A stretch of 64,000 nt of DNA from Achatina immaculata (GCA_009760885.1 CM019691.1:29063814-29127813); one strand, 5' to 3'. Numbered from the stretch's first letter, positions 34,844-46,344 are shown. Made by a program: numbers and translations. The notes: generated from the sequence alone by a model not told the origin.

Positions 34844-35914
34844 CTTTATTACTTAACGACTACAAAGTTGTGACGTTTCAGCGTGAGCCTTAATCCTACA
34901 AAAACATAAAGGACGAAGAAATATAGAGAGGAGACAAAAGTATAGATTCACATGAATGCTATTTTTAAAAAATAATAATGAATATTATAACGAAAACTAT
35001 CACCTTTCCCAAAACTATCCTCACTCTCCATGAGGGATTCACATGCGAGTCCTGTAATGTAGTATATGTCAGCGTATGCAGAAGATGCAGGATAACGTAT
35101 ATTGGTGAGACTGGCCTCAGATTAGGGGGCTGCATACAGACACATCTATACTATATCGCCCAGCATGCTTCGAAACCAGTCCCAAATCATTTAAATGACC
35201 CCAACCATAGAGGCAAATCTGATTTTCTGGGAACGGCTATCAAACAATGTCGTGCAGATGACACAAGCCGCCTAGCACATGAGAACCGCTACAATCAGGA
35301 TTATGGGACGTTGGATCCGTACGGGTTAAACTCGCTATTCAACTACACCTAACATTCTCCTCTTCAACATTTATAATCCCTCTCAACTAAGCTCCATTCT
35401 CTTCTAGCTTGTTACACATAGTTCAGAACCTCCCTCACAGCATCACATTACAACCCCTCTACACTAACTATAATCATTTATTTCTCATTCTCCTGGCTAT
35501 ATTAACATTATACCACTCTCTCTCCCCTCCACGGTTTGCCCATCCACCACTCCCCAGTTACAACCCACCGACCACACATCACAGGTCTCCATTTAAACAG
35601 TCTCTACACCCTACCATGCTCATTTCTGACACACAGCGTCGTACAAGCCACATCTTCTTACAGTTACAGCTAAGTGCTCTATTCATTATTTTGTTTTAAA
35701 ATAGCATTCATGTGAATCCATACTTTATCTCCTCTCTCTATTTCTTCGTCCTGTGTGTTTTTGTATGATTAAGGCTGCCGCTGAAACGTCACAACATTGT
35801 AATCGTTAAGTAATAAAAGCTGCTCCTACTTTTTTCCTAGTTTATACGTTTTGGTATCTCAGCTTTATTGCAGTGCCTCAGGTATAGTTGTATACTTATA
35901 CACTAATTATTGTG
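34844..35914 (+). mobile_element. Penelope-like element with 13-bp TSD
   Basis: TGTGACGTAACGG is duplicated at 34831-34843 and 35915-35927. The left end (about 34847-34968) is the inverse complement of the 3' region (about 35699-35820); between them lies the GIY-YIG coding region. About 85 extra bases at the right end have no left counterpart. Penelope elements commonly carry terminal repeats in complex, including inverted, arrangements. The RT domain is missing, so this is a 5'-truncated, immobile copy. Confidence 0.88.
34978..35352 (+). CDS. Penelope GIY-YIG endonuclease domain (partial)
   Basis: A 124-residue frame containing ESCNVVYVSVCRRC, TYIGETGLRLG, NHRGKSDFLG, and near the end RLAHENRYNQDYGTLDPYGL. 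The CxxC pair, YIGET, the late Glu and the P-GLN-like end are those of the C-terminal GIY-YIG nuclease of Penelope polyproteins, which nicks target DNA. The usual catalytic Arg in the LxxRxxxH segment appears replaced (LGGCIQTH). Only the nuclease end remains; the Met is not a real start. Confidence 0.85.
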   Translation: MNIITKTITFPKTILTLHEGFTCESCNVVYVSVCRRCRITYIGETGLRLGGCIQTHLYYIAQHASKPVPNHLNDPNHRGKSDFLGTAIKQCRADDTSRLAHENRYNQDYGTLDPYGLNSLFNYT

Positions 35915-35927
35915 TGTGACGTAACGG

Positions 35928-36714
35928 AGTGACGTGTCCAATGAGTGGCACATCGAAGGGGTGGCTTATCGTAGCTGGTTCCGCCTGGCTTATGGGGCAG
36001 GGACCGCCGTAGTTCTCACGGTGGTGGAGTCTGCTAAAGAAGTACTGCACAATCCTGTTGCTGTTCTAGCTCCACTCCAGGACTGAAAAAAATAGCCGCC
36101 ATAATCCGACCCGATGCTGTGCTTCAACAGCTTCACCGCATCGACTGCAAAGAACATCAGCTCACAATTCCAGGAAGATAGAAAAAGTCGAAAAAAGGAG
36201 ATCTCTCTTCCCCCCCCCCTGCTCCTATACATAAAGAACAAGGAAGCTACATGGTAAAAAAAAAGAATATCAGAGAGTGAAAATAAGAGATAATGTTTCA
36301 GAGAAACATAAACAGCTAAAAGATGTGGAAACACTTTCGCGTTTACTTCAAGAAAGTCAGAAAACAACCGGCTGATACCAGTGTACTGCCGGCGAGCAAG
36401 GAGGACAGTTCTTGTTCATTCGTAAACACTAATCATGGACATCACGACATCTGATTGGCCCAATTTTGCGCCCAGTCTGGGGATAATTTCTTCATTAAGT
36501 AAGGTTCGTTTACGTCAGGTGTTTTGACGCAACAGGTGGTAGAAGCATTCAGACACAGTTTACTGAGTTTTTTTTGTTTTTTAATGATGCAACTTTTGGT
36601 ATGTACTAGAGACTGTCTTTCAGACGAAGAAATTTTCAGATCATCAGATCGGTAGACCGTAGAATCACTTCCTTGGTTCAGCACTGACTGGCAGCAATTT
36701 GAGGGGGGGGGGGG
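35928..36714. other. Unassigned; poly-G run
   Basis: No gene recognised. The first 50 bases (GAGTGGCACATCGAAGG, GGTGGCTTATCG) resemble the GAAGGAGTGACATAAGG phrases left of the Penelope copy, as if it had split a degenerate repeat. Poly-G at about 36702-36716. Confidence 0.5.
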
Positions 36715-36985
36715 GCGGTTCTCAGAGAAGATTGGCATATGTCGGTCACGTGACGAGAAGAAACAGAGAATCCCAAAACATACCATCAAGTGGAACACAA
36801 CAGCCCGAAGAAAAAGAGATCGACCATGTGAAACTCTAAAGAGGACATTGGTAAGAGAGGCCAAATGAGTAGCATAAAATCCCTTGATGAGGTTGAGAAG
36901 CTCACCGAAAATAGGACAAGTTGGCGAACTACCTTGCTAGCCCTATGCGACATTTAACGGCATGGGAAGGATGTAAGATGTAAGT
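36715..36985 (+). mobile_element. LINE-B 3' fragment
   Basis: Starts near GGCATATGTCGGTCACGTGA and ends GCGACATTTAACGGCATGG plus GGATGTAAGATGTAAG. It abuts a poly-G run on its 5' side. Confidence 0.88.
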
Positions 36986-37739
36986 TTCTAGAAGGATGAC
37001 GACTGGTTTTATAATGTTGGGGGGGGGGGTGTGATGGTGTGTCGTCTGTTGTGTGCTTCATATAGCAAAAAGATAATAGTGCCCTGAATCACTGAACAAG
37101 CGGCCCTGAAAACAAACCAGATTTAAGTTCACCTGGTCAGCTGTGAGTAGGGAAGGCGGGATAGATTCAGACTGGTGGGTATGGAAAGAGTTGACTGAAG
37201 TAATCGTTGAGTGTGGGCGTGTTCATGACTGGGGAGAATATGACTGGAAAAATGGACCACACATTATTTATTCTTTAGACTGTTCGGAGAAGAGAATCGA
37301 GTTTTGTCACTGTTAAGCTTAATGACTTCTTCATTTTTGTCTTCATTCGTTCAACACAATCATGTGTTTGGATTGTACGGTTGTACCTGGTTGTCCCAAT
37401 ATTGTACACAAGAAATCGCAACGCAACAGAATTGTCAGTTGTTACCTGAAAATAGAGTTGCGTAAAGTACAGCTTATTACCATGGCCAACAGTGCGCACT
37501 TCCGCATGCATCAGTGCCTATTCCTGGCCGTTTGTCTGTTTCCGTTTTGTTTCTGATTATAAACGTTATCGCTGTTGTCATTCGACGTATGACTTTGCCA
37601 AGCTTAACTCTTTGGCTTCAGATCTTTCTTCACATTCATGCTGATAGTGTTCATGTTTCTGTCGGTTCATTATCCGAGTGTCAGTCAGGTGCAGCCTTTG
37701 TCTGAGATTTATATAGTCAGGTACGAATAACAAAATCTG
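36986..37739. other. Unassigned; poly-G run
   Basis: No gene recognised. Poly-G at about 37018-37030. Confidence 0.5.
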
Positions 37740-38065
37740 GACTATCTTCTACACGGAGGAAGCGTTTTAGCACAGTGTTGTAAGGTTAGAAGAAGGTTGG
37801 TTGGTAAGGAAGATTAAACGAGAAAGCTTAAGTATGTCGGACATATCAAATATCGTGAGAGTTTGGAGAAGACAGTCATGGAAAGGTACATAATGGGAAA
37901 CAGAAAGAGAGGAAGACCAAAGGCAAAGATGGCAACAAGATGTTGATGATCTGCGAACGGATGCATCAGCAGCAGGGCATCTTGCTTACAACCGAGAGCC
38001 TTCAAGAGAGCTATTAGGGAGACAAAGTTCCGCAAGGAACATGCTAATGCATATATAGTTAGCAT
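37740..38065 (+). mobile_element. LINE-D 3' fragment (decayed)
   Basis: Matches 33550-33840: AAGAAGGTTGGTTGGTAAGG, CTTAAGTATGTCGGACATAT, GAGGAAGACCAAAGGC, CATCTTGCTTACAACCGAG and AAAGTTCCGCAAGGAACATG. Frameshifts present and tail degraded. Confidence 0.82.
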
Positions 38066-38514
38066 TCAAAACAATGTTGGTTGTTTGTCTGAAAAATGTG
38101 TACACTGAGGGGAGTACTTTGTGCCTGTTATTTGGCCACTGTCAGTAGGATCAGTTGCTATATGCTACTGCATGTATGCAACGGTACCTACCATTCTGTG
38201 ATGGCACAGCTGTTGACAGTCCTGGTGCAGTATTAGTAATTAGTCTCTGATGCACCTAAAACATTTGTCAGACATCCCAGGTTCTTACATACATTTTCGA
38301 AAAAAACATCCCACAATGAAATAAATAAACCACGTCCAGTTTACACACAAAACATTTAATATATGGAACTTGATGATGATTAATTGATGGGAGAAGATGG
38401 ATCGTCTGTATATCAAAATTCACGTCGCCATTTCGGCCACACAGCAATCTGATCACTGAACTGGGATTGATATTTAGAACCATGCAAAAGTAAAAAAATC
38501 CATACAGCAAAACT
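38066..38514. other. Unassigned
   Basis: No gene or repeat recognised. Confidence 0.5.
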
Positions 38515-38650
38515 TGTCTACAGTCCACGCTTTCCATTATAACGAAACTTATCTATAGCCCACGCTTCCCACTATAACGAAATTTGTCCACAGTCCACGC
38601 CAGCCATTATTAAGAAACTTACCTACAGTCCACGCTTTCAATTATAACAA
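38515..38650. repeat. Short degenerate tandem repeat, about 4 units
   Basis: Units of about 36 bp with CAGTCCACGCTTTCCATTAT and AACGAAACTTATCTA. Confidence 0.82.
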
Positions 38651-38944
38651 AACAAACAGCAACAGACACACAAATCCGTCCGGCTCAAGTACCAGTCAGT
38701 TCTCTCTTTTAGTCTTACTGAAAGTCTTCAGTCTTACAAGTCTCTCCTTCTCTTCTTCTGTAGACAAGTCTTCCCCGACGTTCACGTGCACATCTGTGGG
38801 CTAACTATGCCGGTCACTCAGTTAAAGAGAGACTCATTTGTATCAATGTAGCAAAACCGCTGGTAGGGTTGACGCCCATATCCAAAATTATATATGTCGG
38901 CTGAACAATACTAATGACTTCGCTTTCAAAACATTCTTTTTCTG

Positions 38945-39135
38945 AAGATGTGATATAGCTCAGTTCGTTAGTACAATGTTTTCTCGTGGCTAGACGGCTG
39001 CTCGTCCTACCAGAGTCCGTGTTCGAATCCCAGGTAATTCTCTCGTGATTTTTCTTTCTCTCACGTCTCACTAACGTGCTTTGTCTACGATTTTTTCGAG
39101 GTCTAATCCTACAAAGCTGTGTTCTCTTACTTTAC
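38945..39135 (+). mobile_element. SINE-2, tRNA-headed
   Basis: Head with TATAGCTCAGTTCGTTAGTA (A-box region) and GTGTTCGAATCCCAGG (B box), then TTTTTCTTTCTCTCACGTC and CTACGATTTTTTCGAGG. Same family as 7330-7530. Confidence 0.82.
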
Positions 39136-40094
39136 CGTATGAAAGCTTCGTTGTTTCATATTTATAAAAATTTGTATATGATGTCAGATGGACTTCACAG
39201 AAAGTGTCTGTATATCCCCTGGCGTTTGAGCCACTTCTGTGTTCTGTAAATGTCTTGTCTTGTCTCCTTCCTCATATACCTCTCTGTGTTGAGGGGACAA
39301 AAAGACGTCTTGATAGTGCTCGACGATTTGCTTCATATAACTGGATATTTAATGCTTCTGTAATTTCCTCTTTCCGCCTCCTGCGTGTGCGATCCCTTCC
39401 TCCGTTACTTCCACATCTTAGTATGAATGTTGCCTATTCTTCTTGTGTTTTCTGTGAGCGGTAAAGAGATCTACCGCCGGCTTGCTGGGGCGGTCGCAGT
39501 TTGAGGGCAGAACTTAACCCATCCTCTGAGCGGGACATAAATGTCAGCTTGACATTTTTATGCTGTGTCATGATGTCACAGCGCATGAATCAAGCTTGCT
39601 CGCTTTATGCTTCATTTGACATTGTCTAAGTCTGTAAATGTCACTACCTGAAAAAAAAGTAACCCGTTGATCGAAAAGCAAAATCCGAATCTCCCCCTTC
39701 CCGCCCCGCCCACCTTCCCAATAAAACCGGAAGCACAGCCCATGTTGGCTTAACCTTTCATAGCAAGTCTTCTATTCCCAGTCCTTTGAAAGCATTCATT
39801 GTCTGTTCGTTTCATATTCAGTTTCGCACCGGTTTCGTTCATGTATTTTTCTGTTAATTTCTGTTTCTCTGGATTTGTTAAGAAAGACCGTATCCTGAGT
39901 ACAGTTAGAAGCTCCCCCTGCTTACAAGCCAGGCTTTGTTTGGTATTCCAGATATGTTGCATGTTCTCTGTCTCAAATTACGTAGTTCATTACCATGCTA
40001 CCTTTGATCGTCCTCTGTTTCTCTTTCCTTCTTTTGAAGTGCGTCAGGTTTTCTAGTGCTTAGGATAGTGTTAGTAAATGTTTATTTTTCACGT
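39136..40094. other. Unassigned
   Basis: About 950 bp with no recognised gene; short ORFs lack family features. Confidence 0.5.
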
Positions 40095-40630
40095 TTGATG
40101 ATTAAATATTCCCATGCCTTTTTCTGTACCGTGAATTAGCAGATTATTCCCATGCACTTTTTTCTGCCAAATTAACAGGCATAAAATCCTTTGATGAGGT
40201 TGAAAGACTCGCCGAAGACAGGAAAAAATTGGCGAACTACTTTGCGAGCCCTATGTGACGTTTAACGGCACGGAAAGGATATAAGATATAAGATAAGACT
40301 TTTTCTGTGCCGTGAGCTAGCAGATTATTCCCAAGCCTTTTTCTGTGCCGTGAGCTAGCAGAGTATTCCCATGCACTTTTTCTGTGCCGTGAGCTACCAG
40401 ATTATTCCAAAGCCCTTTTCTGTGCCGTGAGCTAGCAGACTATTCCCAAGCCCTTTTCTGTGCTGTGAGCTAGCAGATTATTCCCAAGCCTTTTTCTGTG
40501 CCGTGAACTAGCAGATTATTCCCATGCACTTTTTCTGTACCGTGAGCTAGCAGATTATTCCCATGCACTTTTTCTGTGCCGTGAGCTATCATATTATTCC
40601 CAAGCCTTTTTCTGTGCCGTGAGCTAGCAG
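40095..40630. repeat. 38-bp minisatellite interrupted by LINE insertions
   Basis: Units of TTTTTCTGTGCCGTGAGC plus TAGCAGATTATTCCCAAGCC, about nine to ten copies. A LINE-B fragment (40167-40297) splits the array near its left end, and a LINE-F copy (40631-41043) was inserted into the right end, since GAGCTTGCAGATT resumes at 41044. Confidence 0.9.
40167..40297 (+). mobile_element. Very short LINE-B insertion
   Basis: Only about 130 bp of the LINE-B 3' end (CCAAATTAACAGGCATAAAA to GGCACGGAAAGGATATAAG). It is flanked by array sequence ACTTTTTTCTG at 40156-40166 and ACTTTTTCTG at 40298-40307, consistent with a TSD of about 10 bp. Confidence 0.85.
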
Positions 40631-41043
40631 GCCCTGTCACATGGTGCGGGTGCCTTGTCATGGTGTGACAGCTTGCGTACCTTGACCACCCCCAGAGCTA
40701 TACCAGCGGGAGTTGTACTCCTGCCAGGTCCAGCCAAGCTGGGAAGGTCTGCGCGGGTAGGGGTCAGACGAAACTTGCACCGTGGTCCTCCAGGGTGGGA
40801 GGTTGGAGCGTGGGGCCAACGACCCCATCTCCGTAAAAAAAAAGATTAGTGTTACGAACAAGAGATGAGGGAAACCAGACCAAAGGGTAGACAAAGACAG
40901 AGATGGAAAGACAACATTGAAGAGGATATAAAAGAAATTGGTGTCACCAACTGGAGAGAGAAGATTAGGAATATAGAGGAATAGAGGCGAACTTTATGTG
41001 CAGCAATGAGCCTTAATGGTTCGGAAAGCTGAAGAAGAAGAAG
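40631..41043 (+). mobile_element. LINE-F, internally deleted, with 10-bp TSD
   Basis: The left part (to about 40837) is GC-rich non-coding sequence of LINE 5'-UTR character (CGTGGTCCTCCAGGGTGGG, CAACGACCCCATCTCCG). After an A-run it joins codons reading KGRQRQRWKDNIEEDIKEIG, TNWREKIRN and TLCAAMSLNGSES, then stop and an (AAG)n tail. GAGCTAGCAG at 40621-40630 and GAGCTTGCAG at 41044-41053 flank it. The RT is absent. Confidence 0.72.
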
Positions 41044-41053
41044 GAGCTTGCAG

Positions 41054-41699
41054 ATTCTCTGTGATTTATGAACTGTGACCACAATATTTTCAGAATCTTC
41101 CTAGGCCAGGGTATACAGAATTTGCACAATTTGAACATTTCACTTTTTCGGCTGTTTGGCTAGCATTTCTGTCCATACAAAAGTCTGGACTGCACACACT
41201 TTTGATATAATTTTCATTTCACTTGTACATAATATGTCTACTGGATCGGGGTGTGTTCCGGATGTTTGGTATGATAATGAAAACAAGTATTTAGTCATTT
41301 ATTCTTTTTTCTTTCTGTTTGGTTTGTTTGTCACTTTGTGGCGTGTTAAGCGGAGAAAGTTATTTCCCCATATATATATATATATGATCGCCCGGTACCA
41401 GGTTGGTTAAAACAGAGAAAAAATTCTATTATTTCATTGATGCACTTAATTTGACCCCCACTGTGAGCACATATGTGGTGTTGCGTATGTGTTTATGTTT
41501 TACATTAAAGTGATCTCAGGTATAAGTACCCTGTATTCATTATCTTATTATTCAATCGCATATTCACTGGAGTTTTTGTTCAGGTGAATATGCTTTCAGT
41601 ATTCCACAATTCAGGGTTATAAAAAAAAATAATATGTTAATACGACACAAAGGAAGCAAGGTGATGGGCAAACATGTCACTTTCATGTACTATGAACTA
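41054..41699. other. Unassigned
   Basis: No gene recognised; short (TA)n near 41371. Confidence 0.5.
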
Positions 41700-41965
41700 A
41701 CATACAACTGTTATTTCGCTCACGTTCATGCAGTGTTAATTGATATGGAACAGTTATTCCTCTAAGTCTTTGTGCTATGAATTAACATGCAGTTGTTCTT
41801 TCTTTTTATGTATACAGATTACGAGTGTGAATAAGCGTGCATTTATCACACCTCTGACGTCTGTTCACTATGAATTAACATGAAGCTATTCTTCCTCTAA
41901 CGTCTGTGCACTGTGAATTAACATGCAATTGTTATTCCTCTAACGCCAGTGCACTGTGAATTAAT
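41700..41965. repeat. Degenerate tandem repeat
   Basis: Five or so loose units, mostly about 55 bp, with GTGCACTGTGAATTAACATG and TTGTTATTCCTCTAACG. Confidence 0.7.
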
Positions 41966-42412
41966 ATGCATGTGTTCTTTTTGCCCGTTATGAATTGTCT
42001 AGCTTCCTTTGTCTTCTGTATTTTTACATTTTACTGCACATTATTATGGGATGTCGGATTTCGCCAAAAGTTCTCTTCGACTAATTCTTTCATTTCTCAT
42101 TCACTTATCATTACATTCAAAGAGAGACAAATATCCTACTTGAATCCAGTGTCCTAGCTGTAATCACAACACATCCGATTCTGTTTTATCATGGTACATA
42201 ACACAATTCGTATGGATTTAAAAGGATCATAGAAATTGAATACGATATTCCGACATAAAGTACCACCAAAAGAGGCAATAATGCTCATCAAAATGGAGGC
42301 ATAGAACAATAAGCAGATATCCTAAAGACTCGCAATATAAAGCTAAACAGACCAAACAGACTCTCAGAGATTAGCCCTTACTGACCGAAATCATAATTAG
42401 ATGGCATACTGG
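41966..42412. other. Unassigned
   Basis: No gene or repeat recognised. Confidence 0.5.
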
Positions 42413-42850
42413 TTAGCACTGGTTGTCATGTTTCTGCGTACATCTCTGGTCGTGATATTTTTCCATCAGCTCAGTTGGTGACTTTGTAATGTTCCATCGT
42501 GTAGACTGTCCATGATTTTGTTCATTTGGTGACCTCCTCTCACACCATCTCGTCAGATTTTCCAGTATCATTTCTCTCGGTCTTCCCCTGGATCTTCTTC
42601 CTTCTATTTTTCCTCTTGTTAGAGTAGTTTCAATGCCCCCTCGTCTCATTGCATGTCCAATGAAGGTACATTGTCTCTCTCTCTCTCTCTTATTTTTTTG
42701 ACAAGATTTTTTTGTCTCTCCAGCTGTTCTCATACATTCTCCATTAGGTATGTTTGCTGTCCAGGGAATTCACAACAATCTTCTAATAAACCACATTTCT
42801 ACTGCTTCCAATGATTTTTGTGCAGACCTGCCTATTGTCCATGATTCTGT
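42413..42850 (-). mobile_element. LINE-A 3' fragment
   Basis: The minus strand reads [35 protein letters not shown], and ENLTRWCERRSPNE, the same C-terminal block as the intact LINE-A, with a local duplication near the end and upstream similarity to 9670-9800. Confidence 0.88.
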
Positions 42851-43464
42851 GTATTACTGATTTTTAACTGTCGTCTCTCTGCTTTTTTCCCACTTGTTTC
42901 TATTTTTCTTGTAAAACTGCAGCTAATGTTATCAGCTCTCTCAGTTGTCTGGTAGCTACTTTCCTCACATTCATCACAATCGTCAGGTCAGGAAAATGTG
43001 AAGAAATTTTATATTCCAGGATAACGTGAAAAACATTTTGTTTCAGAAAGGTATTAAGAATTCTGTGTTTCATTAGTATGCCATTAGTATTGCAAGATTT
43101 CCCTGCGGCATGAATGTCAAGAGCTTTTAGTATGGAAGATCAAAAGGACTGCACCAAAAACACAGACTGTCAAGAACTTTTATTTCTGTGCATTCTTCAG
43201 TTCCTTCGTTTATTTCCTTCTCTGCATAAATATAATGACTCTAAACAAATGATATTCTTCACATTCAAAGTAAAGATTAGAATGTTCCTGGTGCACATCC
43301 ATATATACTGGTCCTCCACATAATATTCTCATTCGTGTCGCGTGTTATTCCAGCAAATATAATATTAATAATTGTCTGCAGCTGTAAACTGAAAATGATA
43401 TTTGTAACAAAAAATAATCGGTTTACCTTCAGCAACTACGAAAAAAAATATTCTACGTGAGTGT
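42851..43464. other. Unassigned; contains a dispersed repeat
   Basis: No gene recognised. 43227-43302 is nearly identical to 57337-57412 (see findings). Confidence 0.5.
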
Positions 43465-44035
43465 CAGCAACTCTCCCTCATTGTCTGTACTGCACCAGTC
43501 AAAATAACCTCACACATTGTCTGTACTGCACCAGTCAAAATAACTTCTCACACTGTCTGTATTGCACCAGTCAAAATAACCTCACACATTGTCTGTATTG
43601 CACGAGTCAAAATAACCTCACACATTGTCTGTACTGCACCAGTCAAAATAACCTCACACATTGTCTATATTGCACCAGTCAAAATAACCTCACACATTGT
43701 CTGTACTGCACCAGTCAAAATAACTTCTCACACTGTCTGTATTGCACCAGTCAAAATAACCTCATACATTGTCTGTATTGCACCAGTCAAAATAACCTCA
43801 CACATTGTCTGTATTGCACCAGTCAAAAATAACTTCACACATTGTCTGTATTGCATCAGTCAAAATAACATCACACACTCTCTGTATTGCACCAATCAAA
43901 ATATCGCACATTGTCTGTATTACACTAATCAAAATAATCTGGTTCGTTGTTTGTATTACACCAATCAAAATAACCTCACACGTTGTATGTATTACACCAT
44001 CTGAAATAACCTCACAAAATATTTGTGCTATACAA
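43465..44035. repeat. 36-bp minisatellite, about 15 units
   Basis: Units of CACATTGTCTGTATTGCACC then AGTCAAAATAACCT; divergence increases to the right. As 36 is 3 x 12, the plus strand gives a repetitive frame (CLYCTSQNNLTH) that is an artefact. Confidence 0.95.
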
Positions 44036-44264
44036 CCTCCCATAAATTATTTTTCCCATTTTCCCTCACTATAAACGGTGCACAGTTTTATTACCTTCTT
44101 TCATAAGACAACCCCCCCCCCCCCGCGCTCTCTAACGACATTTACATCATTCCCGTTTAATGCCAGGTAATCTCACTCGTAGAGGCAGACATTTCACTCT
44201 CCAAGTGACACACGCGATAAGCCTGTAATCACACTCGCGATTTGTTGTATATAGAATGGAGCAT
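44036..44264. other. Spacer with poly-C run
   Basis: Poly-C at about 44110-44124; nothing else recognised. Confidence 0.5.
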
Positions 44265-44570
44265 CAGTACTTCTATCCTGTCATCAGTGATTTCATCCTA
44301 CTGTCATCAGTAATTTCATCATACTGTCATCAGTACTCTCATTCTACTGTCATCAGTACTCCCATCATATAGTCGTCAGTACTCTCATTCTACTGTCATC
44401 AGTACTTCCATCCTACTGTCATCAGTACTTCCATCCTACTGTCATCAGTACTTCCATCCTACTGTCATCAGTACTCCCATCCTACTGTCATCAGTACTCT
44501 CATCCTACTGTCATCAGTACTCCCATCTTACTGTCATCAGTACTCCCATATTACTGTCTGTACTTAAATT
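44265..44570. repeat. 23-bp minisatellite, about 13 units
   Basis: Units of TACTGTCATCAGTACTCCCA plus TCC. Confidence 0.95.
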
Positions 44571-45330
44571 TATACCTGGCACTACGTCAAGTCTTTGGCC
44601 TCAGGTCCCTTGAAGATCTTGGCCGAGTTTTGTTTTTAATCGTTTTTCATCTCAGAACTAGCTCATTATCATCTACTAAGATAACAGCAGTTCAAAATGT
44701 GGTATTTGACCATTTACCTTTTTTGTTCATGTACTTTTAACTTTCACAAAGGAATGAATTTGAAGAAGAGCCACGTTCTTCTGCTGGCCTAGAGATGGGC
44801 TTCCCTGCACTAGGGACATTCCCATGCGTGCTTGGCTTGTAACCTCTGCATTGCTCGAAGGGTTTGCTGGGTGTTGACGCCGTTAGCGCGTTGGTTGTCT
44901 TTGGCCCGTTCTCTTCCGCATACCCCCGATTGTCTACCGCTTCACTTCGTTACTTCCCTTTGGCATAGTCGCTGGTAATGAAACCCGCCTTTGAAATTCC
45001 TGCAGTTTGGATAGGGTAGCTTTCATGAGGTCCTTTTTTTTGTTTGGGTCCATTTGCAGGTTGCTTTGGGTTGGTGCTCTGCCAAACGTACAAAAGTGTG
45101 ATGCGTTCTTGTCTCGATTCGGTGGCGGCTTGTGAACTTTTACTGAAGGGATCCTGCACTGGGAATAAATTCACAGCACATATCGACAAGTGCAGAGCGA
45201 ATTCTTAATGTAAAAGCTTTACAAAATCCAGATGTAAAGTACAAGATGTAAGACAGCGAAAACTTGTAATTATAGGTTTCATCTTAAGTGACCTGGTTCC
45301 AGATTTGGCTTACCCTAGCTATTGAACATG
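44571..45330. other. Unassigned
   Basis: About 760 bp with no gene recognised. A minus-strand 79-residue frame at 44950-45189 has no family features. Confidence 0.45.
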
Positions 45331-45605
45331 TGCCGCAGTGGTGTAGTGGTTAGTGCATTCGCCTGCCGATCGGAAGGTCCCTGGTTCGATTTTGTCCGCT
45401 CGGGCGGAATGTTTTCGGGCCGACCGGCACCAGGGTCAACTCAGCCTCAAAATAAAATAAATGGATACCTGGGGTTTCCCTAGAAAAAACAAAAGGCAGC
45501 TAGGACAGGTGCTGGCATCCCTACCTCAAACGCTGTAGTGGCCTAGAAATGTGAAGGTACCAACACTTCACACACCTACGTGCATGCAAGTGCTACGGGA
45601 CTTAG
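45331..45605 (+). mobile_element. SINE-3, tRNA-headed
   Basis: Head GTGGTGTAGTGGTTAGTGC (A box) and CCTGGTTCGATTTTGTCC (B box), then CGGGCCGACCGGCACC and body AATGGATACCTGGGG, AAGGCAGCTAGGACAGGTG. Different head from SINE-1 and SINE-2, but the body phrase ATGGATACCTGG recalls the fragment at 57540. Confidence 0.8.
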
Positions 45606-45693
45606 ATTTAGGTTTTAGCTCTTGAACAAAACAAAAAAAAAAGAAGAACATATATTTTTTTCTTTCTCTCATTTTAGCAGCACAAGCATCTTT

Positions 45694-45923
45694 CTTCTTA
45701 TCTTATATCCTTCCCGTGCCGTTAGACGTCACATAGGGCTCGCAAAGTAGTTCGCCAATTTTTCCTGTCTTCGGCGAGTCTTTCAACCTCAACAAAGGAT
45801 TTTATGCCTGTTAATTTGGCCTCTCTTAACAATATCCTCTTCAGAGTTTCACGCGGTCTGCCCCTTTTTCTTCGGCCTGTTGTGTTCCACTTGATAGCTT
45901 GTTTTGGGATTCTCTGATCATTT
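45694..45923 (-). mobile_element. LINE-B 3' copy with perfect 12-bp TSD
   Basis: ACAAGCATCTTT is duplicated exactly at 45682-45693 and 45924-45935. Between lies 230 bp of LINE-B minus-strand terminus reading NDQRIPKQAIKWNTTG, RETLKRILLREA and RTTLRALCDV, with no internal stop in this stretch. Recent-looking. Confidence 0.93.
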
Positions 45924-45935
45924 ACAAGCATCTTT

Positions 45936-46344
45936 ACCTCTCACAAAATTTACCATTTTCCACCCATTTATTAACAAAGAGTGCGTAGTGAGGCCGAGTC
46001 TAACATGTTTTCAACTGTTCTCGTGTTTGAATTATGGAGAAAACATCTCCCAGGCCCTGTTTTACAAATCCTCCAGGAAGTAATGAGCTAGGAGAAGAAG
46101 TTTTCTAGCCCTCTGTTTGTTATTATTTGATGATAATTGAAGACCTCGGAAATTTTATAGAACATTTGCATTCGCACGAAGCACGGAGCAACGTGCGTGG
46201 ACTCTCGTTCTGTGGTAATGGATGGATTAGCCCATTTACGTAAGATTCTGTTCTTGGGTAAAGAGGAGAATGTACAGACGCCATGGTCCAAATAAATAAC
46301 CTTGTCCAGTAGCATAGACCCAAGTATGGTGTTTTATTTAAGAG
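45936..46344. other. Unassigned
   Basis: No gene or repeat recognised. Confidence 0.5.

Noticed and set aside
35990..36367. 125-residue minus-strand ORF as a host gene
   Set aside because: No conserved motif recognised, and the region holds only weak dispersed repeat echoes.
38945..39030. Functional tRNA gene
   Set aside because: A and B boxes are present, but the acceptor and D-arm pairing is poor and the same head is followed by a shared SINE body at 7330-7530.
43461..44074. Cys-rich repeat proteins (CLYCTSQNNLTH units)
   Set aside because: 36-bp minisatellite in frame; artefact.
43465..44570. CRISPR-like array
   Set aside because: Units are contiguous tandem copies without unique spacers, in a eukaryotic context; these are minisatellites.
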